Source: Symbiodinium natans (lineage: Eukaryota > Sar > Dinophyceae > Suessiales > Symbiodiniaceae). From it: DNA of 64,000 bases. The position numbers and the translations under genes are program-made. Location of the stretch: NCBI GenBank assembly GCA_905221605.1, contig CAJNDS010001513.1:235001-299000 (forward strand), written 5' to 3'. Shown in pieces: positions 21,140 through 33,300 of this stretch. Below the pieces are notes generated by a model. It searched no databases. It saw only the letters and a program-made list of their open reading frames with translations, and was not told where the DNA came from. Numbering within the stretch: the first letter of the stretch is position 1; each line of letters opens with the position of its first letter.

Positions 21140-21580
21140 TGTATCCACTCGCGAAAGAACGGCGAGGGTCAGACCCAGCAACTGCTGCTGCCTATGCTTC
21201 CACATCCCAATATCTCGGTAAAGCCCTATACACCCTAAACCCAAACCTCGAACCCTAAATCCAAAAACTCCCATCCCCTCCCGGTCCACTTCGTAGGTGG
21301 ACTTATGATGTGTTGGGGGATGCCGTGGATACTTTGGGAAGGTCATGATGAGGGGGGGAATTAGGGCCTGAACCCTCCGTACAACTCTGACTCCAACAAG
21401 CTCTCTGCTCCTCGCGTTGCTGGTGGCTCAGTTCCGACAGTAAGGCCTGTGCCAGTTCTGTGGATACTTTTCCGAATGAGGACTCTTTGATATTAGCTGC
21501 TTTGGCTGCGGGAGCGCATTTGAGCTTTTGTGTGCCGGGCGGGTGGCGTCTAAACACCCTTTCTGAAGCCCAGTCTGCCG
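21140..21580 (-). CDS. Probable exons, unknown protein
   Basis: 21370-21580 holds a long frame with KLKCAPAAKAANIKESSFGK and STELAQALLSELSHQQREEQ. 21140-21230 reads YRDIGMWKHRQQQLLGLTLA then VLSRVDT. An island at about 21600-21665 reads MPLIKTPEPPNADIKFLL. All are minus strand. No family recognised. Confidence 0.45.
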
Positions 21581-22054
21581 TCGGTCTTCATCTACAACAA
21601 GAACTTGATATCGGCGTTCGGCGGTTCTGGTGTTTTTATGAGAGGCATGATGAAGCACCATGACCTGAAACACACCGAACCTAAACCCTAAGTCCTTGAG
21701 ACCCTGTAAATCCGAAATCCTTTCGCCCTGTGTAGTTCTGACTCGTGAATTCACACCGCGTACCTACAAAGCCCCAGAAGCCCTACAAAGGCCCCTGGCA
21801 GTCCTCTAAACACTGCCTCACAAGCCTATCTGAGGGTTTCCGAAAATAGGGGACCCCTAAAATAGACCCCCACAATTGTAGGATTCCCTTATAATCAGGA
21901 CCCCAAATTTCGGAAACCCCCAAATAAACCCTAACCCCTAAACCCTAAACCCCAAACCCTAAACCCTAAACCCTAAACCCCAAACCCTAAACCCTAAACT
22001 CTAAACCCTAAACCCTAAACCCTAAACCCTAAACCCTAAACCCTAAACCCTAAA

Positions 22055-22117
22055 CCAAGCAACGGGGCCGAGAAGCCTTGGTCTGTTCAGCCGACAGCTC
22101 CCGCTTGGGTTCCTTTT
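22055..22117 (-). CDS. Probable exon, lysine-rich
   Basis: Acceptor CCTAAG, then EKEPKRELSAEQTKASRPRC to a telomeric donor TTG|GTTTAG. A proline run precedes it if the upstream bases are also coding. Confidence 0.45.
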
Positions 22118-22344
22118 CCTTAGGAGGAGGTGGAGGAGGGTTTAGGGTTTAGGGTTTAGGCTTTAGGCTTTAGGCTTTAGGGTTAGGAGGAATGACATAT
22201 CCCAAGGGCCTACTGAACCTAGAGATACAAGCAGCTGTTCAAATGATGAATTGTTATGGCCCTTCCCTTTAGAGTGTGGAACTGGAGACGTGTACCAGAT
22301 TCAGTTCTCGCGCTTAGGCTTAAAGTCCATCACTCTCTGAATCA

Positions 22345-22985
22345 AACCCTAACATGATGCGTAAACACATGTCTTCCTCCAGCGCGACTGGGTGCGCTGC
22401 AGTGGCATCGGGCTCGTTGATGGACGGGCTGCCTTGCAGGAGCGTTTCAATCTGGGACCATCTGCTGGGGTCCTCCTTGATAACAGTTGGGTAAAAAAAA
22501 GACAGTTGTTGCGGGTGTCGTGGTCCCTTAAACCCTCAACCCTCAACCCTAAACCCTCAACCGCCCCAATAGGGATCAGAGTACTGGTAGAATACTTGCT
22601 AGATCCCAGTATGGCTTGCGCTAGGATGGCCCCTACAACCCTCTGAAACACATTCCTGAAGATGATCCTCTTAAAACCCAATAAGGGGAAAAACATGTCC
22701 CAAGGGCCTACCTAATTAGATCATAAATAACAATACTGTACAAGAATGTATAATCAGAATATGTACTCATAACACATAATCAGAAGCAATCCCTAACAAG
22801 ATTAAGACAGTGGCCTCGAAGGCCCTGCGACCGCTCGAACTCGTCAACAAGGTCCGCAATCTCGTCTTCCATGGCGACACAAGGAGGGGGCCCCTTGTTG
22901 AGGTGGGAGTATTGCAAAAAGGCTTCAATCATAAAGATGCAAGTGAAGTCATGCAACAGGGCTTCAAGACTAACGATATCAGCTA
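22345..22985 (-). CDS. Probable exons, unknown acidic protein
   Basis: 22345-22490 reads VIKEDPSRWSQIETLLQGSP then SINEPDATAAHPVALEEDMC. 22790-22985 reads LEALLHDFTCIFMIEAFLQY then VAMEDEIADLVDEFERSQG. Both are long for this genome and have balanced composition. A family C element (22612-22710) lies between them. No family recognised. Confidence 0.5.
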
Positions 22986-23119
22986 CCAGCTATGACTCTC
23001 CGCGACCCGAAATGGACTTCCTACAGGTTGCCATGTCACTGCCGACTGCGGGAAGCTTCCTTTGAGCCGGCAAGAGTAGTCAAACCGAAAACCGCTAAAC
23101 CCTATAGCCCTTTCGATTG

Positions 23120-23215
23120 GGATGGTCCCCCTTATACCAACAGTCCTTCAGAGGGATCTTAATAGGGTGATACTGTAATCCCTACTAAGGACTGTCAATA
23201 AAACGGGAACATCCC
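23120..23215. mobile_element. Hairpin MITE-like element, family A
   Basis: GGGATGGTCCCCCTTATA... at the left and ...AAACGGGAACATCCC at the right are inverted. Family A also occurs at 27140-27235, 34104-34200, 34463-34542, 24660-24741 (partial) and 60777-60854 (partial). Confidence 0.7.
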
Positions 23216-23420
23216 ATCCCAACCTATAGGTCCTAAACCCTATAGATACCAAACCCTAAGCCCTGTCAAGCCTAGCCGCGGTTGGGGCTCTGGGACAGAT
23301 CCCCCAAAATCACAACCACACAATTTTGGTTAGCTCCTTTTTGGGCTCCTTATTATATCTACTGGGGGACTGCCCCTAAACCCTAAACCCTAAACCCTAA
23401 ACCCACAAAAGGAGCCTAAT

Positions 23421-23945
23421 CTAGTGAACTACCCATCTGTTCAAAAAGCCATTTCGGGTCCAGGGAGAGCTTCTCAGGGTTGATGCAGGGTTTAAGGTTT
23501 AAGTAGGTTTACGGGCTTAGGGTTTAGGCTAGGGTTTAGGGTTTAGGCTAGGGTTCAGGGTTTAGGGTTTAGGTATTAAGATTTAGGGTTTAGGGTTTAG
23601 GGTTCATGAAGGCCGGTGTAGGGTACAGTGTTTATAGGGTTTAAAGTATCGGGATGAACGAAAACGGGCTTGGCTGCAGCCGCTGGTTTCGCGATCAGGC
23701 ACGGCCGTCGTCACATCGCATCGGTCTTTCACATCTCTTTGCTAGGATGTCATAGCCATCCGGAGCAACCCCAAGACTCTAAGCCCTAAACCCTAAACCC
23801 GAACCCTAAACCCTAAACCCTCTAACTGCAAACCACATCCCCACGAGGCGCGCAGAGACCTTGCTGCTCACTACGACTCCTTCAGCGGCTTTGACCCAAG
23901 GAGACGCATCACCTCGGCTTCGGGCAAAGGGCCGTTACGTAAAGG
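23421..23945 (-). CDS. Probable exons, unknown; one terminal
   Basis: 23421-23480 reads KLSLDPKWLFEQMGSSLD to TAG (23423-23421); a GT donor before the stop leaves it open whether this is the gene end. 23697-23770 reads GVAPDGYDILAKRCERPMRC. 23825-23945 is open throughout as GDASPWVKAAEGVVVSSKVS then ARLVGMWFAVR. None of the splice joins was checked. Confidence 0.45.
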
Positions 23946-24255
23946 GACTCAGGGATTCAGGGGTAGGGCTTGTCAGGGGGTTTAGGGTTTTGGGTTTTTG
24001 GTTTAGGGTTTAGGGTTTAGGGTTTAGGGTTTAGGGTTTAGGGTTTGGGCTTGAGGGGATAGGCCCGGGTGCGCAGTTTGGGGGCTTAGGATTTGGGACT
24101 CGGGCTTGACAGGGCCAGGGTGTCGAGGGCTTGGGGCTTGGGATCTGCCGGGTTCGGGATAGGGTTTTGGGGGGGGGGGGGGTTAGGGTTTAGGGTTTAG
24201 GAATTAGGGTTTAGGGTTTAGGATTTAGGGTTTAGGGGGATTAGGGTTCAGGGTA

Positions 24256-24945
24256 CCATGGTGGAGAGTGTGTGGCTTGGAATGTTTGGGATTCGGGGGC
24301 TTTGCCTCGTTCGAGAAACAGAACCCAGAAGCCTGAGCTGTACGCTATCGAACCCCCCTTATAAACCCTAAACCCTCAACCCCAAACCCTAAACCCCAAA
24401 CCCTAAAACCCCAAACCCTAAACCCCAAACCCGAAACCCTAAACCCTAAACCCCAAACCCTAAACCCCAAACCCAGAAACCCTAAACCCTACCTGCCAAG
24501 GGCGCAGCCCTCTCCTCCTCACCTCTGCGGTCCGAGGCTGTCCTGTGCAAATTCCAGAGCATCCCTCCGTCCCTCCTATGGAGGGTTTAGGGTTTAGGGT
24601 TTAGGGTTTAGGGTTTAGGGTTTAGGGTTTAGGGTTTAGGGTTTAGGGTTTAGGCTGCGTGTCCTTAATAGGGGTTCTGATAAGGGGTCCTAAAATCCCT
24701 ATTTAGGACTGCTACTACAAAGGGGAACATCCCAAGGAGGGACCCTTATAAGGGACCTTAGGGGCTATTTGGGGCTTGTTCAGGGGCTACATAGGTGGGA
24801 CTACATAAGGTATCTATGGGGCTTTTCCTGGGGGAATGGCCCTTCTAGGGGTCCCTCCTTTAGCCATGAACAGGCTGCGTCCCTGGGAGTCCAGCAACCA
24901 TAGTGGGGATCCCAAGATCCGAGATCCGAGAGACGACAAAAACCC
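24256..24945 (-). CDS. Probable exons, unknown
   Basis: 24523-24575 has clear sites (CATAG|G ... AGAG|GTGAGG) and reads RRDALEFAQDSLGPQ. 24256-24345 reads IAYSSGFWVLFLERGKAPES. 24862-24945 reads FLSSLGSRILGSPLWLLDSQ. No family recognised. Confidence 0.45.
24743..24858. mobile_element. Hairpin MITE-like element, family E copy
   Basis: GGAGGGACCCTTATAAGGGA at the left and CCCTTCTAGGGGTCCCTCC at the right are inverted repeats matching 5813-5946. Confidence 0.65.
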
Positions 24946-25026
24946 GAAAACCCAAGACAAACACACCCACTACATGCGCAAACCTCAGTGCCCCTAAACC
25001 CCAAACTCTAAACCCTAAACCCTAAG

Positions 25027-26252
25027 CCCATCCTGACTGCCACCCACGCAACGTGGGGAAAGGTATCCAGGTCCGTGGAATCGACGCTGCTCGGGGCCCG
25101 CAGCCACCTCTGCAGGAGGCTTGGGGTGTGGACCATGGGGTTTAGGGTTTAGGGTTTAGGTTTAGGGTTTAGGGTTTAGGGTTTAGGGTTTAGGGTTTAG
25201 GGTTTAGGGTTTAGGGTTTAGGGTTTAGGGTTTAGGGTTTAGGGTTTAGGGTTTAGGGTTTAGGGCCTTAGAGTCGACTTGGGCAGAGAAGTCTGTATCA
25301 TAGTGACTGCCACAAGATCAAGCTTACGAAACGAAGAGTCCCCCATAAGGAGGGTTCTTCAGTGCGCCTCCGAGCCTCCGAGCCCTGAAGCTCTGCAACA
25401 CCCAACGCTCAACCCAAGAACCCTACAGTCTACAAGCCCCAAAACACCTGAAACCCTAAAAAAACTTAGCAGAAATCTGTTGATTTCTTATAACCCATAT
25501 GCTCTGCGACCCCGAGCTCTTCAGCCCAAAGCTTTTTTTCAAGCTGCAACCCGAAACCCCAAACACTACCGCCCTAAACCCTAGAAACCCCCAAACCCTC
25601 AAAACGCAAAGCCCTAAACCCTGAAACCCGAAACCCGACTGGGTTTCTGGGCTCCTGGGTGAAGGAGCCATACGCATACAGCGCCCAGAACCAGCCTTGC
25701 AAGCAGGGTTTAGGGTTTAGGGTTTAGGGTTTAGGGTTTAGGGTTTAGGGTTTAGGGTTTAGGGTTTAGGGTTTAGGGTTTAGGGTTTAGGGTTTAGGGT
25801 TTAGGGTTTAGGGTTTAGGGTTTAGGGTTGAAGGATGCTTTGCTGGTGCTTTGGGCTTGTAGGTTCAGCCTGCAGGGCTACGGGCCACAGTCTTGGGTAC
25901 AGGGTGTGGCTGAGGCACCCTGAACCCTAAACCCTAAACCCTAAACCCTAAACCCTAAACCCTGAACCCTAGGCGATCTGGGCTGGCTGCTGCCATCCTC
26001 CGCGTTTTTCTCACCAAGGATGCTCTGGGCCTAAGATTTCAAAGGAGTTTCAGGGGTTTAAGGTTTAGGCTTTAGGGGTTTACCCTAAACCCTAAACCCT
26101 AAACCCTAAACCCTAAACCCTAAACCCTAAACCCTAAACCCTAAACCCTAAACCCTAAACCCTTGGGAAGACTTCGGGCTTTAAGGGTTCAGGGTCTGAG
26201 GGTTGGTAAACCCTTTCGGTCTTGTGGTTCGACATCTTTTTGATCTTGGAGG
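25027..26252 (-). CDS. Series of probable exons, unknown proteins
   Basis: Islands between telomeric arrays: 26204-26252; 25970-26032 (acceptor CTTAG; AQSILGEKNAEDGSSQPRSP); 25855-25918 (CLSHTLYPRLWPVALQAEPT); 25637-25705 (LQGWFWALYAYGSFTQEPRN); 25466-25530 (WAEELGVAEHMGYKKSTDFC, TAA at 25468-25466, a likely gene end); 25330-25400 (RTEEPSLWGTLRF, donor GTAAGC); 25027-25120 (LLQRWLRAPSSVDSTDLDTF). At least one gene boundary falls at 25466. Families not recognised. Confidence 0.5.
25140..25267. repeat. (TTTAGGG)n array
   Basis: Long, nearly perfect array between exon islands. Confidence 0.98.
25708..25829. repeat. (TTTAGGG)n array
   Basis: Uninterrupted heptamers directly abutting the island at 25637-25705. 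Confidence 0.98.
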
Positions 26253-26632
26253 GTAGGCTTCACGTTTCGGAGTTAGCTCTTGCTTGGGGTTTAGGGTTTA
26301 GGGTTTAGGGTTTGGGGTTTGGGGTTTAGGGTTTAGGGTTTAGGGTTTAGGGTTTAGGGTTTAGGGTCCGCCGACCCTGGCGGCGTGTTGGATGGGAAAA
26401 GGAGGTGAAAACCTCCCTCTTTCCCTCCTTAAAGGGGGGGAGCGGGGGGGGTACCCGGGCAGCTTTTCCATGGAGGGCCAGGCCACCCACACCGCATAAA
26501 CTCACGGAGCATAGGCGGTTTCGCACAGGACATAGGGGTCCTTTTGGGAAAAACCCAGCCCTCCCCCCTACCCCCCCTCACGTTTCTTTCCCCAACACCC
26601 CCCCCCCCCTCACCCCCCCTACCCCCCCGCGT

Positions 26633-26957
26633 CAGGCCGTTGGGCTTGAATTGATGGGGCTGCCCTCCTTCAAGCTGGCTTCAGCTCCTGTTTGGGTCCT
26701 GGTGCTCCCCCCCCTTCACAGAGGCTGAAGCAAATCAACTTTTGGCATCCTTAAACCTTTCAACTATGCTCCAGCGGGGTCGGCGGCTTGAGCCGGAGGC
26801 TCTTAAATTTAGGGTTTAGGGTTTAGGGTTTGTAAGTAGGGAGCTAGTAACTACAGCTTTTCGGGTTTAGAGCTCTCCGTCTTCATGGAACCTCCCTCTC
26901 CCCTCCAAAAGACAGTAAAGAAGCTGAATCCACAAACCAAAGCCAGCGCATGCTACC
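26633..26957 (-). CDS. Possible first and last exons of a tiny gene, or parts of two
   Basis: 26896-26957 starts MRWLWFVDSASLLSFGGERE (donor GAG|GTTCCA), which could be a signal-like N-terminus. 26637-26710 reads TRTQTGAEASLKEGSPINSS then PTA-stop. The phase between them was not established. Confidence 0.35.
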
Positions 26958-27061
26958 CTAAACCCTAAACCCTAAACACCCTAAACCCCAAACCCTAAAC
27001 CCTAAACCCCAAACCCTAAACCCTAAACCCGAAACCCTAAACACCCCAAGCATCCTAGCCT

Positions 27062-28033
27062 CAAACCGCAACCTCCAAGCCCAAAAAATCCGCAGAAGCC
27101 TGGCGCCTAAAAGCGCCCCCATTTCAGACTCGAAACTTCGGATGTTCCCCCTTATAACTAGCAGTCCTTAATAGGGATTATAGTACCCCCAATGAAAATC
27201 CCTATTAAGGACTGCTAGTAAACGGGGGAACATCCCAACTCGAAACCCTAAACCCCCCCCCCCCCCCAGAAATCCTCAATCACACGCCCTGAACTTCTAA
27301 ACTCAAAGCCCTAGGTCCAAGGCCCGGCAGCCCCAAACCCTCGATCCGAAAACCCCTTTACACAAAAGGAAGCCTAAACCCCTACACCACCCAATCCCTA
27401 AACCCTAAACCCTAAACCCTAAACCCTAAACCCTAAACCCTTCGCCCCCTAAACCCCTAAAAAACAAGGAAAAGCTGAGGAGGCTTCCATATGGCCAAAC
27501 TCGCCCCCGTAGTCGTCAAACTCGATCCCACCCTCCTGGCGAGTGTTCACACGAAAGGGCTTCTGGGCCCGGGGCTTGGGGTTTAGGGTTCAGGGTTCAG
27601 AGTTTAGGGTTTTAGGGTTTTAGGGTTTAGGGTTTAGGGTTTAGGGTTTAGGGTTTAGGGCTTAGGGTGGCTTGGGGCTGCAAGGTTTGGGGTTGAAAAG
27701 GTTTCGGGTCTAAAGGCTGGGGGCTTCGGGTTTCAAGGTTTAGGGTTTAGGGTTTAGGGTTTAGGGTTTAGGGTTTAGGGTTTAGGGTTTAGGGTTTAGG
27801 GTTTAGGGTTTAGGGTTTAGGGTTTAGGGCTGGAAGGTTTAGGCTTTAGGGCTTCAAGACATGGGGTTTAGGGCTACAAGGCTTAGGGGCTTGGAGTTTC
27901 GGATGTAAGGTGGGAACCCTAAACCCTCCCCCCTAAGCCCTAAACCCTAAACCCTAAACCCTATACCCTTGCGAGCTTTTGGCGCCTTGTTTCGGAGCAC
28001 ATCGATATTCCAGATTGCTTCTGCGACTTGCAT
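27062..28033 (-). CDS. Probable exons, unknown
   Basis: 27473-27583 is the best: KPRAQKPFRVNTRQEGGIEF then DDYGGEFGHMEASSAFP. 27966-28033 reads MQVAEAIWNIDVLRNKAPKA. 27062-27115 is short and weaker. No family recognised. Confidence 0.5.
27140..27235. mobile_element. Hairpin MITE-like element, family A, best copy
   Basis: GGATGTTCCCCCTTATAACT...CAGTCCTTAATAGGGATT pairs with AATCCCTATTAAGGACTG...GGGGGAACATCC, giving about 40-base arms around a loop of under 20 bases. Confidence 0.85.
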
Positions 28034-28421
28034 CCCCCAAATCCTAAACCCTAAAACCCGAAACCCAAGATGGCCTCACACTAAACCTAAACTAGGCTGC
28101 CGAGTAACCTAGGCTTAAAAAGGGTGCCCGTTTTTGCTGAAAGGGGTTTATAAGGGAACCTAAACCCCCCAAAAAGGGAATAAGGGCACTACTGGGCATC
28201 CTAGTAAACACCAAGCACTAAGCCCTAAACCTGTGACCCTACTTTAACCCCATGAGCCCTGAAGCCGCATGCATCTTAAGCCCAGAAGAATCCCCCCCCC
28301 CCCCCCAAAACCCCTAACGGGTGTAGGGTTCATAGGGTTCAGGGTTTAGGGTTTAGGGGACAGGGTCTAGGGTTTAGTGTTTTGGGTTGTGGGTTTAGGG
28401 TGTCGCAAAAATTACACACTG

Positions 28422-29465
28422 AGTCTCTAACCGCCGTCAGAGGCATAGAGGCTCCAATCCACAAAGCCTATTCTCACAGCCTTAACCCTAAACCTTCATG
28501 CAGCCCAAATTACGCTGCCTAAACTAAGCCTGAATTAATTAAACCCTCCGAACTTCCAACTTCCAAGCCCCTTAAGTTCGGGTTGTTGCAAGAAGGGGGT
28601 TCATGGGGAGTAGAGGGAGGCATTAGGGAACCTTGGGTTACATGCCCCCCTTGAACCCCTCCCTTAAGAACCCTATAATAAGAAACCCGAAGCCCTAAAC
28701 CCTAAACCCTAAACCCTAAACCCTAAACCCTAAACCCTAAACCCTAAACCCTAAACCCTAAACCCTAAACCCTAAACCCTAAACCCTTGGGGGGGCGTCT
28801 GGTGGCCTCCTCTGCCAGGAGCTGCTCAGTCAGCTGGAAAGCAGAGGTAAGTTCCGCAGAGGGCTTGGCTGAGAAGACGACCTCCACAGGAGGCGTTCGG
28901 GAGCACTGTGGCTCTTTAAAACAGAACCGCCGAAAAGGGTTTAGGGTTTAGGGTTCAGGGTTTAGGGTTTCGGGCTTAAGGTTTCAAGACCTCAAAACAA
29001 ATCGATTCCCTGTGCAGTTCGGGTTTGGGAGTTCGGGATGTCTAGAGCTGCAAGAGGGAGAGCACGTCGGATGTTTGCGAACCAACATGGCACCTGTCCT
29101 GCCTGTCCTTCCCGTGGGCTTAGGGTTTAGGGTTTAGGGTTTAGGGTTTAGGGTTTAGGGTTTAGGGTTTAGGGTTTAGGGTTTAGGGTTAGTTGTACTA
29201 CATCCTCAAAAGGGAAGGCGAATGCTGGGGGGGGGGGGAGAAGGGGACGTGAGATGAAACTGTACTGCTGCGTGCCACGAGCAGGCAGACCAGCCGCATG
29301 TGGTCACACGATATTTGAGACCACGTGCTACGGTAGACCCATACCCAAACCCCAAGCAGAGGCAAGTTTTCGATGGACGCCGCCGCGCAGCGTGAGACGG
29401 CAAGCGGCTGTGGGCAGTATTAGTCTGATCTGCTCTTGTCGGGAGCTTGGGAGGAAGGCCCTGTA
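28422..29465 (-). CDS. Probable exons, unknown
   Basis: 28788-28920 contains VEVVFSAKPSAELTSAFQLT then EQLLAEEATRRP, a good helical coding stretch. 29330-29465 reads SRQEQIRLILPTAACRLTLR then GGVHRKLASAWGLGMGLP. 29035-29118 and 28422-28465 (FVDWSLYASDG) are weaker. A plus-strand consensus donor (GAG|GTAAGT at 28850) also exists, but plus-strand frames are poorer. Confidence 0.45.
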
Positions 29466-29626
29466 GTATAGGGTTTAGGGTTTAGGGTTGGGAGTTGGGG
29501 GTGATTATAGGACATAATCATAAAGGGACCCTATGGGACTCCTATTAGGAATTATTCCGACCCCTATAGTACTTGGGAGTTTCGGGTTTGTGGCAATACA
29601 GTAGTGACTGCCATCAGCGCTGGCCA

Positions 29627-30175
29627 TCTCAGAATAGGGGGCACATCAGCATGATAGAGCTTGATGCACCAGAAACTGATTCAACCAGGGAGAATGTCTC
29701 TGAGCTGGTGTAAGGTAGTGCAAGAAGCCCTAAACCCTAATTAAACCCTAAACCCTAAACCCTAAACCCCTAAACCCCTAAACCCCTAAACCCCTAAACC
29801 CTAAACCCTAAACCCTGACCGTCTCTGAACTGGGGTCAAGTACAATCGCGCGCAAGAAGCCTTCATCAACAACCGCACCAAGAGACAAACCACTGGGAGC
29901 CTGAGCCCAATCCCGCAGAAGCCCGAAGCCCTATAACCTTGGGCGCCAAATGAACCCTAAAAGGGTTTAGGGTTTAGGGTTTAGGGTTTTCATATACCTT
30001 GATAGTAGTATAGGGTATATGTCTCCAATTTTCAGGTTCATCCAGGCCCCAAGGAAGCCCGAAACCCGCTGTATCTTCACAAGGCCAGAGCGGCAGCGAA
30101 GGACTTGGCCTTCGGCTACCCACGCCAAGGCCACGTGAACTATGTACAACCGAAATTCACCACTAATCCTATAGG
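29627..30175 (-). CDS. Probable exons, unknown; separated by an array with duplicated flanks
   Basis: 29815-29918 reads LRDWAQAPSGLSLGAVVDEG then FLRAIVLDPSSETV and meets a telomeric donor. 29627-29718 reads ALPYTSSETFSLVESVSGAS. 30048-30175 reads GEFRLYIVHVALAWVAEGQV. The end of the first and the start of the second share an imperfect direct repeat (SSET in both), described under findings. Confidence 0.5.
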
Positions 30176-30390
30176 CCCTAAACCCAATAAACCCATGTAA
30201 ACCCTGAACTCCATACATCCTACATCCTCATCCTGTAAGCCCTACATCCTACAGACCCTAATCCTCTAAACTCTAAGCCCTGAACCCTAAACAGCCGAAA
30301 CCCCAAGCCTTCTGAACCACTTAAACCCTCAACCCTCAACGGTATACCCTAATAATCGTAATGCCAGAACAATAAGCACCTGCTTCGACT

Positions 30391-33300
30391 CTAGTCGTGA
30401 AGACCCTTCGAGATCTTCCTGGCTAAGGTCTCATAGCGCGTCCTCGCCAGGATCAGGCTGAACCTGGGTTTAAGCTTAGGGTAAAGGCTGAGGGTTTAGG
30501 GTTTAGGGATGTTTTAGAGTTTCGGGTAAAACGATGAACTATTGAAATTCTGGTTTTTAGGAGCTCTGCTGCGAAAAGCGGGGTTTCGTGTGCAGGGTGG
30601 AAGGGCTTGAGGCCTTGTAAGCCCTAAACCCTAAACCCTAAACCCTGAACCCCCAAGCAGGCCTTGCATCGGGTTGTTGGGTATAGGCTCTGAGGACCCA
30701 AAGCCCAAAACGCCTAAGCCGGCCGCCTGAGTTTAGGTTTTAGGGTTTAGGGTTTAGGGTTTAGGGCTCAGGGTTGAGGATGTATAGATTTGAGGGTTTG
30801 GGGTCATTGAATTGGGATGAGTGAAAATTCAAAAAGGTTGCTGCTGAAAGCCCAAGGAACACGAAAACTGCGACCGACGTGCCGATGCCGAACGCATACC
30901 TCGGTAGAATGCTGCCAACAGGGCCCCCAGGGGTCGAGGGTCTTAGGGTAGTCACATGGCCCTTAATATGGGACTTTAGAAGGGGACCCTTTGTATATAT
31001 ACCCCTTATATACCCCATACAAATTAAGGGCCCATACACCAGAAACCAGTAAAGGAGGTAAGGGAGCAGGTCAGCATACCAAAGCCCTTCTTCTCAACCT
31101 CACCGCATGGGTACCTGGAGGTTCATGGTACTTATTAAGCAATCATAACTGTACTTCTAAGTGCACTTATAACCATACTAGGGCACTTAGGGCTTATCAG
31201 TGGGTTGTAAGTACAGTTGTAATTGGTTCATAAGTACCAGGAACCTGCAAGTACAATCTTCTGTTCGGTTGTTGAAAGCAACAGAGCCCCTTGTAGGCAG
31301 CTCCAACGAACCCAAGGCCCCCTTGACCCTTGAAGCCTATACTTCAACACCCCCAAACCCCAGCCTGCACAGCTCAGCGTTTAGGGTCTGGGGTCTGGGG
31401 TCTAGGGTCCCTAAACCCTAAGGCCCTAGACCTTTCTTCCCAGCCGAAGCTCCAAACGCCGCGAACGCCAAACCCGAAGTGAAAGGCGAGGGCATACCCG
31501 GTCGGAAGCATCAGGCCATAGTAGCTCAACAGATAGACGACCTGACAAGGCGGGGGGAGGGGGGGGGAGGGGAGGCCACAGTAGCTCAACAGATAAACGA
31601 CCTGACATGGGGAGGGGGAGCTTAGGATTCTCAGCGGGCACATTCGTAGTAAAATTATGGAATTAGGGACCCCAAAACCCAGCTAGTATAATTCCGGTAC
31701 GCAACCCACAGTAGTACTACAAATGGATCCTCTGGGATTGAAACGGAAACCAAAAATGTCGAACCCAGAGTGGCCACCAACTAATCCGAATGCGATCAAC
31801 TCCTGCAGGGTTTAAGGTTTAGGGTGTAGGGTTTAGGGCTCAGGGCTTTCGGAACAGAAGGGCTCATCCCTTCTCTGCTGCAAAAAGCATGCTACTTCTG
31901 CGTGCCCCGACATCAATGTGTCTTCAGGGCTTAGGCTTATAGGGACTAGGGACACTATAAGCTACATCTAAACCCGAGAAACCCCCCCAAACCCGAACTA
32001 CCCCCCATGTGGCAGAGGCACGCTTCCTGCTGCCATCTTCCCCATGCCACGTAGGGCGCCAGACATGATGTGCTGCGTGGTGTCCGGGAGGCCGGCCTTG
32101 TAAAAAGATTGCTGCCGCGCAAGAAAAAAACTCTAAGTGTTTCGGGGTTATTAGGGTTTACGAGGTTTACGGGGTTTTACGGGGTTTGTAGGGCTTGTAG
32201 GGCTTATAGGGGTTTTATAGGGCTTATCGGAGGGTTTATAGGGTTTAGACCGCTAGGGCTTTGGGTTTTTGCAGGGTTCAGTACTTTCTCATAGATCCAC
32301 AATTCCTTCAGTCGCAAAGACAAGGCTGCTATGACGAGTTTGGAAAGAATCGACATGCTATTTGACGCCGTTCCTCTTGACTGCAAAAAAACAAGTTGAC
32401 TGGAAATCTACATGGACAACTGACGCCATCATACTTCTTGGGTGCATTGTATAGATGTCTCTCAGTGGTGTCAAAAGTGCCTGTTCGATGGGTTTGGAAA
32501 GGATGCTTCGAAAGCCAGCTCAGCCGCAAAAAGCCCTCATGCTGTCAACCCTCCATCCTGGAGTTGTGGGCACATGGTTGAGGGTCTAGCGCTTTATGGG
32601 GTATAGGGCTCTATATCGGATTGCTTTTTCGGGGACGTTTAAGACTTCAGGGGCTGGTGAGGCCCAAATTACGTTGAGGGCTATGGTTGTCTGTCAGGCG
32701 CGAAGGCAAAGATCACCAGCAGGCTCTGCATCAGTATCGACACCTCACGTCGGGGACGTGATTCGAACCCCTCCTCCAAGTTGCATGCCTCGAAGCCCTG
32801 ACAATACTCAAGTTAGATCCAAAAGGCATATCTGAACCCGAAGCTGTGTTCCCCTAATAAAGGCCAGAGCAGGGTTTGTAAGGCTAACACGGCAACCCAA
32901 ACCACCCAACATGAAGCAGTTTTCCCAACCGTCCAGGTCTTGCACCTAAGAATGCTTCTCCGGCACATGGGGCACGACTACTTTGTGGTTGAAGGCAAAG
33001 TTTCCGGTTCCGGGGATAGCTCTTTGGTCTTGAAGGGTGAAGGGGTTTCGGGCTTGGGGTTTACAATCTGGGAGCTCCACGACTTCTGCAAGGTCTTGCG
33101 AGGTTGGAGTTGTTCCGAATGTTTGGGCCGACCTATATGTCCTCGTGTTGCAAGTGTTAGAGATTACCTTGAAAGCCCAAGAACCTACCTTCTCAGAAGC
33201 CAAGGCGCTCCCGGTTAGACCCAAACCCCCAAACCCCAAACCCCAAACCCCAAACCCCAAACCCCAAACCCCAAACCCTAACCTTAAACCTTAAACCCTA

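Noticed and set aside
28788-28860. Plus-strand exon ending at a perfect GAG|GTAAGT
   Set aside because: The minus-strand frame over the same bases is longer and more protein-like, and all neighbours are minus.
32740-32790. tRNA-like T arm (TTCGAATC context) on the minus strand
   Set aside because: The flanking bases do not form a T stem, and no anticodon or acceptor arm can be paired.
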